Notes under the pieces: model-generated
The model's input: only the letters and a program-made list of their open reading frames with translations
What the model was told of the DNA's origin: nothing
Database searches by the model: none
Assembly (NCBI GenBank): GCA_051418055.1
Contig: JBPRGH010000012.1
Coordinates: 1-7,167 of the forward strand
Direction of reading: 5' to 3'
Origin: JBPRGH01 sp051418055
Lineage (GTDB): Bacteria > Bacteroidota > Bacteroidia > Cytophagales > Cyclobacteriaceae
DNA: 7,167 bases
In this document: piece by piece, positions 1-6,073 of the stretch
Layout of the letters: each line of letters starts with the position of its first letter
How positions within the stretch are numbered: the stretch's first letter is position 1
Translations under genes and position numbers: made by a program

Positions 1-51
1 ACAAATAAATTCTACTTTTTGTTCCATAGTTGTTGTTTCTTTCCAAGGCAT
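1..51 (-). CDS. IS481-family transposase, N-terminal fragment
   Basis: The minus strand from 51 reads MPWKETTTMEQKVEFIC and runs off the window in frame. From memory of the family, IS481-type DDE transposases start with MPWK followed by a helical segment of the form M-(D/E)-x-(K/R)-x-x-F, which leads into the helix-turn-helix region. Seventeen residues is a short match, but the terminal repeats at 91-132 support an insertion sequence end here. The rest of the enzyme, including the catalytic DDE domain, lies outside the window, so intactness cannot be judged. Confidence 0.75.
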   Translation of the reverse strand, partial: MPWKETTTMEQKVEFIC

Positions 52-90
52 GGCAATCTGATTTTTTCAATCAAATTACGTCTTAAAAAG

Positions 91-132
91 TGTAAACTAT
101 GTGCCTTTAACTTTGTAAACGATGTCCCTTTA
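91..132. repeat. Paired direct repeats in the IS481-type end
   Basis: Two 19-bp copies, 91-109 and 114-132, are identical at 17 of 19 positions (differences at the 8th and 13th bases) and are separated by 4 bp. They lie between the transposase start codon and the outer tip of the element. Their position suggests transposase-binding sites. Confidence 0.7.
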
Positions 133-140
133 CCGTACCA

Positions 141-154
141 ATATGCTCACTAAC
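141..154 (-). other. Remnant of the start of a further cassette
   Basis: In gene orientation the sequence leaving the first attC-like repeat reads GTTAGTGAGCATAT and then meets the insertion sequence. It has GTT followed by seven variable bases and then A at position 11, the pattern found at the gene-proximal start of every other cassette here. It is best read as the first 14 bp of a cassette whose remainder was separated from the array by the IS481-type insertion. Confidence 0.55.
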
Positions 155-277
155 GCCAGGGCTATAAAATGTAGGGCCCTACAACGTGAATAGTTGTCCC
201 CCGTAGTAAAGAAACAATGAAAAACTGAAATAACCTAACCCACTGCCTGCCCTATATTTTTATAGCTACTGTTATGC
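148..277 (-). repeat. attC-like recombination site 1
   Basis: Plus-strand ends are CACTAAC and GTTATGC. The arms GCTATAAAATGTAGGGC (161-177) and the complementary sequence at 249-266 can pair, with one extra T and one G-T pair. The loop holds TGTCCCCCG. This copy belongs to the 82-residue membrane-protein cassette on its right, because GTTATGCAAT reappears inverted at the far end of that gene. The loop diverges slightly from the majority, lacking part of the AAAGTAGCTAC stretch. No promoter or terminator can be assigned. Confidence 0.8.
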
Positions 278-282
278 AATGT

Positions 283-531
283 TTATTCATTAGTTAAAAT
301 GCCATAAATAATTATTAACCCGCCGATCCAATAAAAAACGGCAAATCCTCGGATTAAACTATTCTTATTATCTACCACGAATTTAATTGGCTGCCTGTCT
401 AAATTTTTAATGTTATTACCTCTATGAAATCTAATTAAGAGGTTTATTATTGTCGGCACAACATATCGATTCCACAGATAAATTAAACCTATAACTATAA
501 GAACATTTATTAATTTATTAAGTAAATCCAT
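283..531 (-). CDS. Small two-helix membrane protein, function unknown
   Basis: The product has 82 residues and is not recognised. Residues about 7-33 form a long hydrophobic stretch (LINVLIVIGLIYLW followed by further apolar residues), and residues about 62-78 form a second (GFAVFYWIGGLIIIYGI). Between them is a basic loop with FHRGNNIKNLDRQ. Two inner-membrane helices with a positively charged loop on the cytoplasmic side are the simplest topology. The start at 531 is supported by an A-rich context and by its position 10 bases inside the cassette boundary (AAC ends at 548). The stop at 283 lies just after the other boundary (GTTATGC, 271-277), so the gene fills its cassette. There is little room for its own promoter. 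Confidence 0.7.
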   Translation of the reverse strand: MDLLNKLINVLIVIGLIYLWNRYVVPTIINLLIRFHRGNNIKNLDRQPIKFVVDNKNSLIRGFAVFYWIGGLIIIYGILTNE

Positions 532-541
532 TTCTAATATT

Positions 542-669
542 GCATAACGCCAGGGCTATAAAATGTAGGGCATTCGAAGTGAATAATTGTCCCCCGTAAT
601 AAAAGTAGCGACAAGAAACGAACTAACCTAACCCACTGCCCGCCCTATATTTTATAGCTACTGTTGTGC
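542..669 (-). repeat. attC-like recombination site 2
   Basis: Ends are GCATAAC and GTTGTGC, 128 bp apart. The arms are of the majority GCTATAAAATGTAGGGC type, with a right arm one base shorter than most copies. The mismatched end boxes show that this copy joins two different cassettes: GCATAAC pairs with the box left of the 82-residue gene, and GTTGTGC pairs with the box right of the 121-residue gene. Confidence 0.85.
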
Positions 670-675
670 ACAGTA

Positions 676-1041
676 CTATTTGTTCGACATAATTTGATTG
701 GCTGTCATTTTGATGAGTTTGGCACATGCCTCAATCTTATCATTATAGGCAAATTGTTCAATTTTATCATTATTATTAGCCAATTCTACAACCCATTTAT
801 TATTAGTTAGTCGATAGCTCCAAGCTGGTGTATGTCGGATATCTTGACAAAACAAATCCCAATCATTAATTAGATGGGGGTTAGTTCGTAGATAATTAGC
901 TATTAATGTTACAGTGATATATTCATGAACAGTTATATAATTAGAGCGATTCAGTATTTCAAATGGCGTTAAGTTAGCCGTTCGGTAAGTTTTGGCAAAA
1001 CTGCAAATTTCATCAACGCATGTCGAAATATTGTAATTCAT
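676..1041 (-). CDS. Soluble hypothetical protein, 121 residues
   Basis: The protein is not recognised. It has no signal peptide or membrane helix and looks cytoplasmic, mostly helical, with several aromatic residues (WDLF, HTPAWSYRL, NKWVVEL) and an alpha-helical C-terminus (NDKIEACAKLIKMTANQI). Three cysteines are spread out (residues 8, 13 and one in DLFCQD, plus one near the end) without a metal-site pattern. The start at 1041 lies 10 bases inside the cassette boundary, and the stop at 676 is 6 bases from the other boundary, so it is the only gene of its cassette. It is one of two cargo proteins in the array that are clearly not exported or membrane-bound. Confidence 0.7.
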   Translation of the reverse strand: MNYNISTCVDEICSFAKTYRTANLTPFEILNRSNYITVHEYITVTLIANYLRTNPHLINDWDLFCQDIRHTPAWSYRLTNNKWVVELANNNDKIEQFAYNDKIEACAKLIKMTANQIMSNK

Positions 1042-1051
1042 CGTGTATTGT

Positions 1052-1181
1052 GCACAACGCCAGGGCTATAAAATGTAGGGCAATCGAAGTGAATAGTTGT
1101 CCCCCGTAGTAAAAGTAGCTACAAAGAACGAAACAAACCTAACCCACTGCCTGCCCTATATTTTTATAGCTACTGTTATGC
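1052..1181 (-). repeat. attC-like recombination site 3
   Basis: Ends are GCACAAC and GTTATGC. Arms are of the majority type and the loop has TGTCCCCCGTAGTAAAAGTA. In gene orientation it ends GGCGTTGTGC, close to the classical integron box GGCGTTRRRY. Confidence 0.85.
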
Positions 1182-1221
1182 ACTGGTGTTTTTTCGTTAT
1201 TATCTAGGATCACCAAGGAGT

Positions 1222-1545
1222 TTAATTTGTCGCATATTTATGGCCTAAGTAAAACAGTAGAATTAGTAAAACATATAGTATTAAGGTTAACCAATTTACT
1301 ATGTATTTTAATTTGTTCTCTTCATTATTAAATGTTGTTCTGAAAATAGGTAGCATAATTGATGCTAAAAAAAACTTTAAATAAATTACTCGTTTTTCAT
1401 ATGCCATTATTGAGTCAAATAATGAAGACTTGCCTATATATTTTTCATTAGGTTCTATGGATAAGAATCGATAGTGATACCATATTTTAACGATATAGGT
1501 TATCAGGATTAATATTGCGACTATTTGAATTAAACTACTAAACAT
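1222..1545 (-). CDS. Small integral membrane protein, about three helices
   Basis: The product has 107 residues with no recognised family. Hydrophobic segments lie at about residues 4-24 (LIQIVAILILITYIV), 54-70 (VIYLKFFLASIMLPIF) and 84-102 (WLTLILYVLLILLFYLG). A polar loop at about 27-50 separates the first two. The start at 1545 is preferred because an ATG slightly upstream in the same interval (CTATGAAATATG) runs into TAG after three codons. There are 40 bp between the stop and the GTTATGC boundary at 1175-1181 and 18 bp between the start and the other boundary. Confidence 0.65.
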   Translation of the reverse strand: MFSSLIQIVAILILITYIVKIWYHYRFLSIEPNEKYIGKSSLFDSIMAYEKRVIYLKFFLASIMLPIFRTTFNNEENKLKYIVNWLTLILYVLLILLFYLGHKYATN

Positions 1546-1563
1546 ATTTCATAGATCACTAGT

Positions 1564-1692
1564 GCATAACGCTAAGGCTATAAAATGTAGGGCCTACGAA
1601 GTGAATAATTGTCCCCCGTAGTAAAAGTAACTACAAGAACGAAAATAACCTAACCCACTTCCCGCCCTATATTTTTATAGCTACTGTTAGCG
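1564..1692 (-). repeat. attC-like recombination site 4
   Basis: Ends are GCATAAC and GTTAGCG, 129 bp. It has the AACGCTAAGG variant at the left instead of AACGCCAGGG, but the arms and the TGTCCCCCG loop are of the majority type. The right box GTTAGCG does not fit the strict GTTRRRY rule, so only GTT is shared by all copies. Confidence 0.85.
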
Positions 1693-1716
1693 ACTGGTGC
1701 ATGCTCTCGCAGAACG

Positions 1717-2109
1717 TCAATATATCACCTCAGTTCCTAGTTCGAATAAGATGATAATATGCTCCTTTTCTTTAATTATTAAGCTTTTTATTTGTTCGCC
1801 TGTGTGTCCAACGGATTGGCATTTAATTGAATATTCTCCTGGTTCAAGTTCATAATAAAATTGTCCGTTCTTGTCTGTCTGAGTTCCTTGTGTATCAGAA
1901 ATTATTATGTTGGCGGACTGTAAGAATGTGGAGTCCAGACGAGAATATACATATCCTGAAATTGCGGATTTTGAAGTTAATTTGTTGTTAGTTAAACGAG
2001 TCACCACTTCAGTTTTTCCTTTTATTTTATATCCGTTTGAGTTTGTCCGAACAGTCGAACAAGTTGTCAAAGATAAAAGGATTAAAAAGCTTATAATTGT
2101 TAGTTTCAT
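1717..2109 (-). CDS. Lipoprotein with a carboxypeptidase-regulatory-like (CarboxypepD_reg) domain
   Basis: The chosen start is the ATG at 2109, giving 130 residues that open MKLTIISFLILLSLTTC: a basic start, a hydrophobic core and a lipobox-like LTTC with Cys17. A longer reading from 2124 would add MHAGQ, encoded within the cassette-end inverted repeat, and would weaken the signal peptide. After a Lys/Thr/Asn-rich linker, residues about 50-126 match the Bacteroidota CarboxypepD_reg-like beta-sandwich: ISGYVYS, then SANIIISDTQGTQTDKNGQFYYELEPGEYSI, then VGHTGEQIKSLIIKE. This domain commonly precedes outer-membrane receptors; here it is free-standing on a lipid anchor, probably in the periplasm or outer membrane. 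No ligand can be named. Confidence 0.8.
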   Translation of the reverse strand: MKLTIISFLILLSLTTCSTVRTNSNGYKIKGKTEVVTRLTNNKLTSKSAISGYVYSRLDSTFLQSANIIISDTQGTQTDKNGQFYYELEPGEYSIKCQSVGHTGEQIKSLIIKEKEHIIILFELGTEVIY

Positions 2110-2128
2110 CTGTCCTGCATGCACTTGT

Positions 2129-2257
2129 CGCTAACGCCAGGGCTATAAAATGTAGGGCACTCGAAGTGAATAGTTGTCCTCCGTAGTAAAAATAGCTACA
2201 AGAACGAAAATAACCTAACCCACTGCCCGCCCTATATTTTTATAGCTATTGTTGTGT
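2129..2257 (-). repeat. attC-like recombination site 5
   Basis: Ends are CGCTAAC and GTTGTGT. Arms are of the majority type, the loop variant is TGTCCTCCG, and TATTGTT replaces TACTGTT before the right box. The left box extends as GTCGCTAAC, matching GTTAGCGAC across the lipoprotein gene. The two boxes of this one repeat do not match each other beyond AAC/GTT. Confidence 0.85.
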
Positions 2258-2280
2258 GTAGTGCCTTTGCACAATCTTCA

Positions 2281-2754
2281 TTAGAACGATGAACTACTAA
2301 TATTCAATTTTTGAAGTCTTCGTTCTCTAATTCTGTCAAATGCCAAACTCATTATTATTAAAACAGGAATGGCCAACCAACCTGTAAAAACAAACTCCAA
2401 TCCATTTTGTCCATCGGTTACATAGCATAATGTTTGTCCATTGGTAAAAAACATGGCTAGTGTACACTGGATGAAAGTATATTCAATTATATTAAAGAGT
2501 GTTATATCTCGTGTTCTTAAATTCGCTTCATTTTTAAGTTTCTTGTCTATGAGTTGAACAAAAACAAATGGAGTAGTTAAAAAGCCCACTGTTGTTAAGA
2601 TCCATAAAATTGTCCACGAGTTAAGACATGATATACCTAAAAATTCTATACCCATTTGCAGTCCCAAAATAGTAATCGCTGTAAATCCTGGAATAAATAA
2701 TCCTGCGATACAAAATTTTAATGTTGGAGTTATAAATTTAAATTTCTTGGCCAT
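2281..2754 (-). CDS. Four-helix integral membrane protein, function unknown
   Basis: The product has 157 residues, starting MAKKFKFITP with a basic N-terminus. Hydrophobic stretches lie at about 12-35 (FCIAGLFIPGFTAITILGL), 46-69 (WTILWILTTVGFLTTPFVFVQLI), 86-103 (FNIIEYTFIQCTLAMFFT) and 122-140 (FTGWLAIPVLIIMSLAF). They are followed by a basic cytoplasmic-looking tail (DRIRERRLQKLN). An even helix number with both ends basic suggests both termini in the cytoplasm. The start at 2754 has AAGA just upstream. A nearer-boundary ATG at 2767 is out of frame and closes after eight codons. The gene fills its cassette (boundaries at 2257 and 2771). I do not recognise the family. Confidence 0.7.
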   Translation of the reverse strand: MAKKFKFITPTLKFCIAGLFIPGFTAITILGLQMGIEFLGISCLNSWTILWILTTVGFLTTPFVFVQLIDKKLKNEANLRTRDITLFNIIEYTFIQCTLAMFFTNGQTLCYVTDGQNGLEFVFTGWLAIPVLIIMSLAFDRIRERRLQKLNISSSSF

Positions 2755-2770
2755 TCTTGTTTGGCATTAC

Positions 2771-2897
2771 ACACAACGCCAAGTGTATAAATCGGTGTGG
2801 CTTAAACCTGCGACCTTGTCCCCCGATATAAAAGAGCAAGATACCACTGAACGCTCGGAACCACAAAACCCACGCTGATTTATACACCATGTTATGG
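2771..2897 (-). repeat. attC-like recombination site 6, divergent arms
   Basis: Ends are ACACAAC and GTTATGG, 127 bp. The arms differ from the majority: GTGTATAAATCGGTGTGG on the left pairs with the sequence ending GATTTATACAC on the right through two G-T wobbles. AACGCCAAG at the start, TGTT at the end and the loop motif TGTCCCCCG are kept. Changes on one arm are matched on the other, so the folded shape is what is conserved. In cassette logic this copy belongs to the gene-free interval on its right. Confidence 0.8.
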
Positions 2898-3150
2898 CCT
2901 GTTCCTTTGTCCGCCGTACAACAAGCCGACCGTGCGAATCAATGTCCCCCGTGATGAAAGTAATCTGTGCCACATCAGTTCCAGTTCTTCGATAAGATTG
3001 ACCACTGCACGGTCCACTGGTGATTAAGAGTCCTGCGTGATGCAAAAGATCAGAGCTACCCCAGTTCCAGTTCTGCGCTAAGTGTGGCTAGAATCTTATA
3101 ATTTCTTGTTGTACAAAACCTTATTTAAATGAAAATTCGAGTTGAATAGG
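2898..3150 (-). other. Gene-free cassette containing relic attC-like sequence
   Basis: The interval is bounded by matched ends (GTTATGGCCT at 2891-2900; inverted AGGCCATAAC at 3148-3157) like the gene cassettes, but I see no convincing gene. The only longish frame runs through the adjacent repeat and starts at TTG, so I do not accept it. Inside are two tandem copies of about 48 bp (2944-2991 and 3030-3077) sharing CGTGATG and CAGTTCCAGTTCT, which resemble the attC loop (TGTCCCCCG...). GACCGTGC (2928-2935) is inverted at 3007-3014, and GTACAACAAG (2916-2925) is inverted at 3105-3114. It may be one or two decayed recombination sites, or a structured non-coding cassette. Confidence 0.6.
2944..3077. 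repeat. Tandem degenerate copies of the attC loop
   Basis: Copy 2944-2991 begins GTCCCCCGTGATGAAAG and ends CAGTTCCAGTTCTTCG. Copy 3030-3077 begins GTCCTGCGTGATGCAAAAG and ends CAGTTCCAGTTCTGCG. The first part matches the loop of intact repeats (TGTCCCCCGTAGTAAAAG). They are therefore likely derived from attC-like loops, duplicated or brought together by loss of intervening cassettes. Confidence 0.55.
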
Positions 3151-3279
3151 CCATAACGCCAGGGCTATAAACAGCACGGCAGAAAGAATTGCGTCACTGT
3201 CCCCCGTAACAAAAGTATATAGAACCACTGAAAGAACCTATACCACTACGCGCCGTGTTGATTATAGCTACTGTTATAG
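3151..3279 (-). repeat. attC-like recombination site 7, divergent arms
   Basis: Ends are CCATAAC and GTTATAG. The arms GGCTATAAACAGCACGGC and GCCGTGTTGATTATAGC pair with one mismatch and one G-T wobble. The loop keeps TGTCCCCCG and an AAAGT-type stretch, then GAACCACTGAA. By cassette logic it belongs to the second gene-free interval. Confidence 0.8.
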
Positions 3280-3606
3280 GCAGGCTTTTTCTTCTCCGTT
3301 ACGCTTTTTCAAAGAACTACTTGCTTTCCAGCATGGTCAATAGGTAGTTACTGATCCGAGAACCACGTCACTGTCCACCGGTAGACCTGAACCAATGGAA
3401 TAACTTGCTAACCCGCCCTCAAGAAGCACCACAAATTCAAATTGATTAGTTGTTTGTCTGAGTTCCTGTCCACGGAGTACAACGCTGTCCCACGCAATAA
3501 ATGAAAATAGTGCTTCATCCGTTCTGGTCCCGTAAATGACTTATTACCTTAAATGCTTTTAAACTAGCAAGTTATGTAGTTCTTTAATTGAAAAACCTAA
3601 GCTTGC
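3280..3606 (-). other. Second gene-free cassette with relic attC-like pieces
   Basis: The ends match (GTTATAGGCA from 3273; inverted TGCCTATAAC ending 3613), so this is a cassette-like unit of about 340 bp. No open frame of useful length exists on either strand. Visible structure: AAAGAACTAC (3311-3320) is inverted as GTAGTTCTTT (3576-3585); ATAACTTGC (3400-3408) is inverted as GCAAGTTAT (3567-3575); loop-like text CACTGTCCACCGGTAGACC lies near 3370-3386; and an AACGCTGTCCC core-like piece begins at 3481. It looks like several collapsed recombination sites. A small structured RNA or a promoter-bearing cassette is an alternative I cannot exclude. Confidence 0.55.
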
Positions 3607-3733
3607 CTATAACGCTAAGTGTATATTCAGTACCGCTGCCAAAAGTGAGTTACTGTCCTCCGTAGCCCCTGAGATAGAACCACCAAACTATGATAACCCA
3701 CTAAAGCGGTATTGAATATACATAATGTTGGCT
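3607..3733 (-). repeat. attC-like recombination site 8, divergent arms
   Basis: Ends are CTATAAC and GTTGGCT, 127 bp. The arms GTGTATATTCAGTACCGC and GCGGTATTGAATATACAT pair through two G-T wobbles. The loop has TGTCCTCCG, followed by CCCCTGAGATAGAACCACC, the most altered loop in the array. The right box extends over 20 bp into the next cassette end. Confidence 0.8.
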
Positions 3734-3764
3734 ACTGTTGGCCTCCTTGCAGAATCTTCAATTA

Positions 3765-4814
3765 TTAGTCTAATTTATTTATCTCTCTGTTAAGTTTTTT
3801 GAATGTAACTTTTTCATACTGGAGATTCACTACTTCATCATGCTTATTAATTTTTTTCTTTTTAGATGCTAAATAATAATTACCATCTTTCACTCCGAAG
3901 CTCAGAATTGTTACCTCATTGTTATAGGGAATATTAATGAAGGTTTTCAAAGAATCCGTGCGAATTCGAACTGGCATTATTGAGTTGATGTCCTCGAATA
4001 TGAGATAGTCTTGCGTAAATGCTTCTTTGTAGTTTTTAATATGTAAATCAACTGTTGAATCAGGGTTTAGGAAATAATCGCAATTGATCCAATTTAATTT
4101 GGTCGTGTAAATATTGTAATAAGGCAGAGGGGTAGACGTTGAAGTTAAAGTGTCTACAGAATCTTCTAGGCCATAAGAACTTACTCTATTTAATTCAATT
4201 GTATCTAGTCCAACTACTCCATATGTTATCGTTGTTGAGGTAATTGCATCATCTCCATATGACAATTTATAAATCATCTCTTCAGTTATTTGAAACACTA
4301 AAGTATCCTCCTTATTTTGGTCAATTTTCCAATTAATTTTAGCAGAATCTACCTCTCCAATAAAAGTTCTCATATAAGGAGCATCAGTAACATTTTTAAA
4401 TCTGAGTCTGATGGTTTCATTATCCTTTAACTCTAATTCTTTGCCTTCACTTTTAGCTCCTAAATTTATCATTCCTGAAGATTCAAGAAGTTGACCATCA
4501 GATGTTGTAGTTAAATTATTTAATACCATTTCTGATTTACTATAGATTTCTTTTAACGAGAGATTTATAGGTTGCTGAACTTCTTGTCCATCTTTAAATC
4601 GGAAGGAGTTAGCCTTTATATAAATTTTTGTTCCTTGTGCTCCTGTTATCACTGTATCTGGTTGCGGTGAGATTACAAATTGTTGAGTAGGATTATTCTT
4701 TTCTGATGATTTTAAAAGCTCATTCCTTAAATTATCCTGCTTTACAGATTCTATTTCGTTCGTATTACAAGCTGCTATAAAAAGAAAAAATAGGATTTTA
4801 TAAATGTTATTCAT
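3765..4814 (-). CDS. Large lipoprotein with a conserved Bacteroidota extracellular domain
   Basis: The product has 349 residues, the largest cargo gene here. The N-terminus MNNIYKILFFLFIAAC is a lipoprotein signal with lipobox IAAC and Cys16, followed by an Asn/Glu/Lys-rich linker to about residue 45. Residues about 47-125 carry FVISPQPDTVITGAQGT, then IYIKANSF, then LSLKEIYSKSEMVLNNLTT and GQLLESSGMINLGA. From memory, this pattern occurs at the start of many uncharacterised Bacteroidota surface lipoproteins; I cannot name a Pfam family with certainty. The remainder is beta-rich with many Thr, Ser and Asn. It is probably outer-membrane or periplasmic. The start at 4814 is 29 bp inside the boundary at 4844, and the gene ends just inside the other boundary. 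Confidence 0.75.
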   Translation of the reverse strand: MNNIYKILFFLFIAACNTNEIESVKQDNLRNELLKSSEKNNPTQQFVISPQPDTVITGAQGTKIYIKANSFRFKDGQEVQQPINLSLKEIYSKSEMVLNNLTTTSDGQLLESSGMINLGAKSEGKELELKDNETIRLRFKNVTDAPYMRTFIGEVDSAKINWKIDQNKEDTLVFQITEEMIYKLSYGDDAITSTTITYGVVGLDTIELNRVSSYGLEDSVDTLTSTSTPLPYYNIYTTKLNWINCDYFLNPDSTVDLHIKNYKEAFTQDYLIFEDINSIMPVRIRTDSLKTFINIPYNNEVTILSFGVKDGNYYLASKKKKINKHDEVVNLQYEKVTFKKLNREINKLD

Positions 4815-4843
4815 GTGTTAAAATGTTCTTGGAGGCCAATTGT

Positions 4844-4972
4844 AGCCAACGCCAAGGCTATAAAATGTAGGGCTTTCGAAGTGAATAATTGTCCCCTGTA
4901 GTAAAAGTAGCTACAAGAACGAAAATAACCTAACCCACTGCCCGCCCTATATTTTTATAGCTATTGTTAGCT
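4844..4972 (-). repeat. attC-like recombination site 9
   Basis: Ends are AGCCAAC and GTTAGCT. It has the AACGCCAAGG left core, majority-type arms, loop variant TGTCCCCTG, and TATTGTT before the right box as in site 5. The left box continues outward so that 18 of 20 positions match the end at 3727-3746 across the large lipoprotein gene. Confidence 0.85.
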
Positions 4973-4983
4973 ACAGTGCACAT

Positions 4984-5511
4984 TCACCGGATTACACATT
5001 GGAATGCTCCTTTAAGTATTAGTTGATTGTTTCGAATATTTTCGATTTTTTCCGATTCAATTTCCAGTCTTCCTTTTAAAATGTCACCAGTTTTATAGTC
5101 ATTCCGATTTAATATTAATGAAGATGTACGAACTGGATAATTTTTGGTATAAGAATCGCTAAATTCTTGAATGTCAGAATATTGTTCAATTATGGTGTTA
5201 AATTCATTCTGAAAGAGATTTATTTTTACTGCATAACCTCCTTCAGCTTCTATATTCTGTATTCTAATATTTAAAGTGTCCTTACTTAAACTACAGTCAG
5301 TAATATTTAGAGGTCTAATGATTTTATTTTGCTCCTCTAATTCAGCAATCGAGAATGACAATCGAAAATATTCGAGTTCATCTAATTTTGAATAACGTTC
5401 ATCATACTCCCAATATAGTCCTCCATCGAAGTCTCTAACAATTAATGGAGATTGTCCTACGCAGGAGTTTATTAAAAACATGAATAATATGATGAAACTT
5501 ATTTTGTGCAT
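4984..5511 (-). CDS. Probable lipoprotein, 175 residues, function unknown
   Basis: The N-terminus MHKISFIILFMFLINSC gives a signal peptide with an INSC lipobox-like site at Cys17, followed by VGQSPLIVRDFDGG. The mature part has alternating hydrophobic and polar residues suggesting beta structure (DTLNIRIQNIEAEGGYAVKI; ILKGRLEIESEKI), and ends LILKGAFQCVIR. No family is recognised. The ATG at 5511 is itself part of the cassette-end inverted repeat: its A is position 11 counted from GTT. Only three bases separate it from the AGCTAAC box (5515-5521), so no cassette-internal promoter or separate ribosome binding site fits. Translation would depend on transcripts that cross the attC-like repeat. 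Confidence 0.7.
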   Translation of the reverse strand: MHKISFIILFMFLINSCVGQSPLIVRDFDGGLYWEYDERYSKLDELEYFRLSFSIAELEEQNKIIRPLNITDCSLSKDTLNIRIQNIEAEGGYAVKINLFQNEFNTIIEQYSDIQEFSDSYTKNYPVRTSSLILNRNDYKTGDILKGRLEIESEKIENIRNNQLILKGAFQCVIR

Positions 5512-5514
5512 TGT

Positions 5515-5643
5515 AGCTAACGCCAGGGCTATAAAATGTAGGGCAATCGAAGTGAATAGTTGTCCCCCGTAGTAAAAGTAGCTACTAGAACGAAAATAAC
5601 CTAACCCACTGCCCGCCCTATATTTTTATAGCTACTGTTATGC
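5515..5643 (-). repeat. attC-like recombination site 10
   Basis: Ends are AGCTAAC and GTTATGC. This is a majority-type copy with full arms (right arm one T longer), TGTCCCCCGTAGTAAAAGTA loop and TACTGTT end. It directly abuts the ATG of the 175-residue lipoprotein gene. Confidence 0.85.
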
Positions 5644-5662
5644 ACAGTGCAGCACTTTCGCG

Positions 5663-6070
5663 TTACTTTAATCCATTAAATTTAATTGGAATAGTTACTT
5701 CTTGAGGGACCGGATCAGCATTTTCCATTATAATCCAGTTCGGCATTTTCTTAATCAATTTAATTGCTGCTTTATCACACTCTGGACATAATCCTTTAAC
5801 TATTTTGATATTGCTGATTGATCCATCTTTTTGAATTTCAAAATTTGCGTATACATTTCCCTGAACAGTTGATTGTCCAACTTGCCAGTCTAAGTGTTTT
5901 TCTATGAATTTGTTTAAAGAATCGTATCCTCCAGGAAACTCGTAAATTGGCGGTTCAAGTATTGTTATTTTGTTTGAATTGCTTGCAGAGTCTATTTGAG
6001 CATTACAATTAAATGTTGATCCAATACTTAGGATTATTATTGTTAATATGGTTAGTTGTCTGTGCTGCAT
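5663..6070 (-). CDS. Exported stand-alone TonB C-terminal domain protein
   Basis: The product has 135 residues. Residues 1-24 form a signal peptide (MQHRQLTILTIIILSIG...NCNA, probable cleavage before Gln25). Residues about 45-133 match the TonB C-terminal fold: FPGGYDSLNKFIEKHLDW, GNVYANFEIQKDGSISNIKIVKG, then KAAIKLIKKMPNW and QEVTIPIKF, which together follow the Bacteroidota TonB_C pattern. A CPEC motif (Cys95, Cys98) sits where relatives usually have a Gly/Cys-containing turn. There is no membrane anchor helix retained after processing and no Pro-rich periplasm-spanning linker, so it is unlikely to be a complete energy transducer; it may bind receptors or act as a periplasmic adaptor. The ATG lies inside the cassette-end repeat, with its A at position 11. 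Confidence 0.82.
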   Translation of the reverse strand: MQHRQLTILTIIILSIGSTFNCNAQIDSASNSNKITILEPPIYEFPGGYDSLNKFIEKHLDWQVGQSTVQGNVYANFEIQKDGSISNIKIVKGLCPECDKAAIKLIKKMPNWIIMENADPVPQEVTIPIKFNGLK

Positions 6071-6073
6071 AGT

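Larger units (their letters stand above)
1..140 (-). mobile_element. End of an IS481-family insertion sequence (truncated by window edge)
   Basis: The element extends off the left side of the window. Its visible part holds the first 17 codons of a transposase on the minus strand and an upstream non-coding end of about 89 bp. That end contains two direct copies of TGTAAACNATGTNCCTTTA (91-109 and 114-132), typical of repeated transposase-binding sites at insertion sequence ends. The outer tip probably lies at 138-140, reading inward on the minus strand as TGGTACGGTAAAGGGACATC. The flank 141-154 belongs to a cassette array, so the element appears to have inserted only 14 bp into a cassette. No target-site duplication can be checked because the other end is missing. 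Confidence 0.8.

Noticed and set aside
161..175. Promoter in each attC-like repeat (minus-strand TACATTTT resembling the Bacteroidota -7 element TAnnTTTG)
   Set aside because: The match is imperfect, it is dictated by arm pairing, and I find no TTG-type -33 element at the right distance upstream in the repeats. It remains possible but is not supported.
148..277. Intrinsic transcription terminators formed by the repeat arms
   Set aside because: The arms can pair but are separated by about 70 nt and are not followed by a T-tract in the direction of transcription, so a terminator role is not shown.
2110..2124. Upstream start adding MHAGQ to the lipoprotein at 1717-2109
   Set aside because: The extra codons come from the cassette-end inverted repeat and would put a polar stretch in front of a good lipoprotein signal that starts MKLTIISFL.
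1907..2134. Plus-strand open frame of 75 codons
   Set aside because: It lies opposite the CarboxypepD_reg lipoprotein gene, runs into the cassette end repeat, and its product has no domain, signal or plausible composition. It is a shadow of the real gene.
2767..3045. Minus-strand open frame of 92 codons across a repeat and the first gene-free cassette
   Set aside because: It would begin at TTG, read straight through attC-like site 6 and end outside the cassette boundary. The product is Cys/Arg/Ser-rich without a recognisable fold. Real cassette genes here end before the repeat.
2916..3114. A fully functional long attC site with boxes GTACAAC and GTTGTAC
   Set aside because: The outermost 10 bp pair, but the expected arms next to the boxes do not, and the loop is duplicated. 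I treat it as a relic inside the gene-free cassette.
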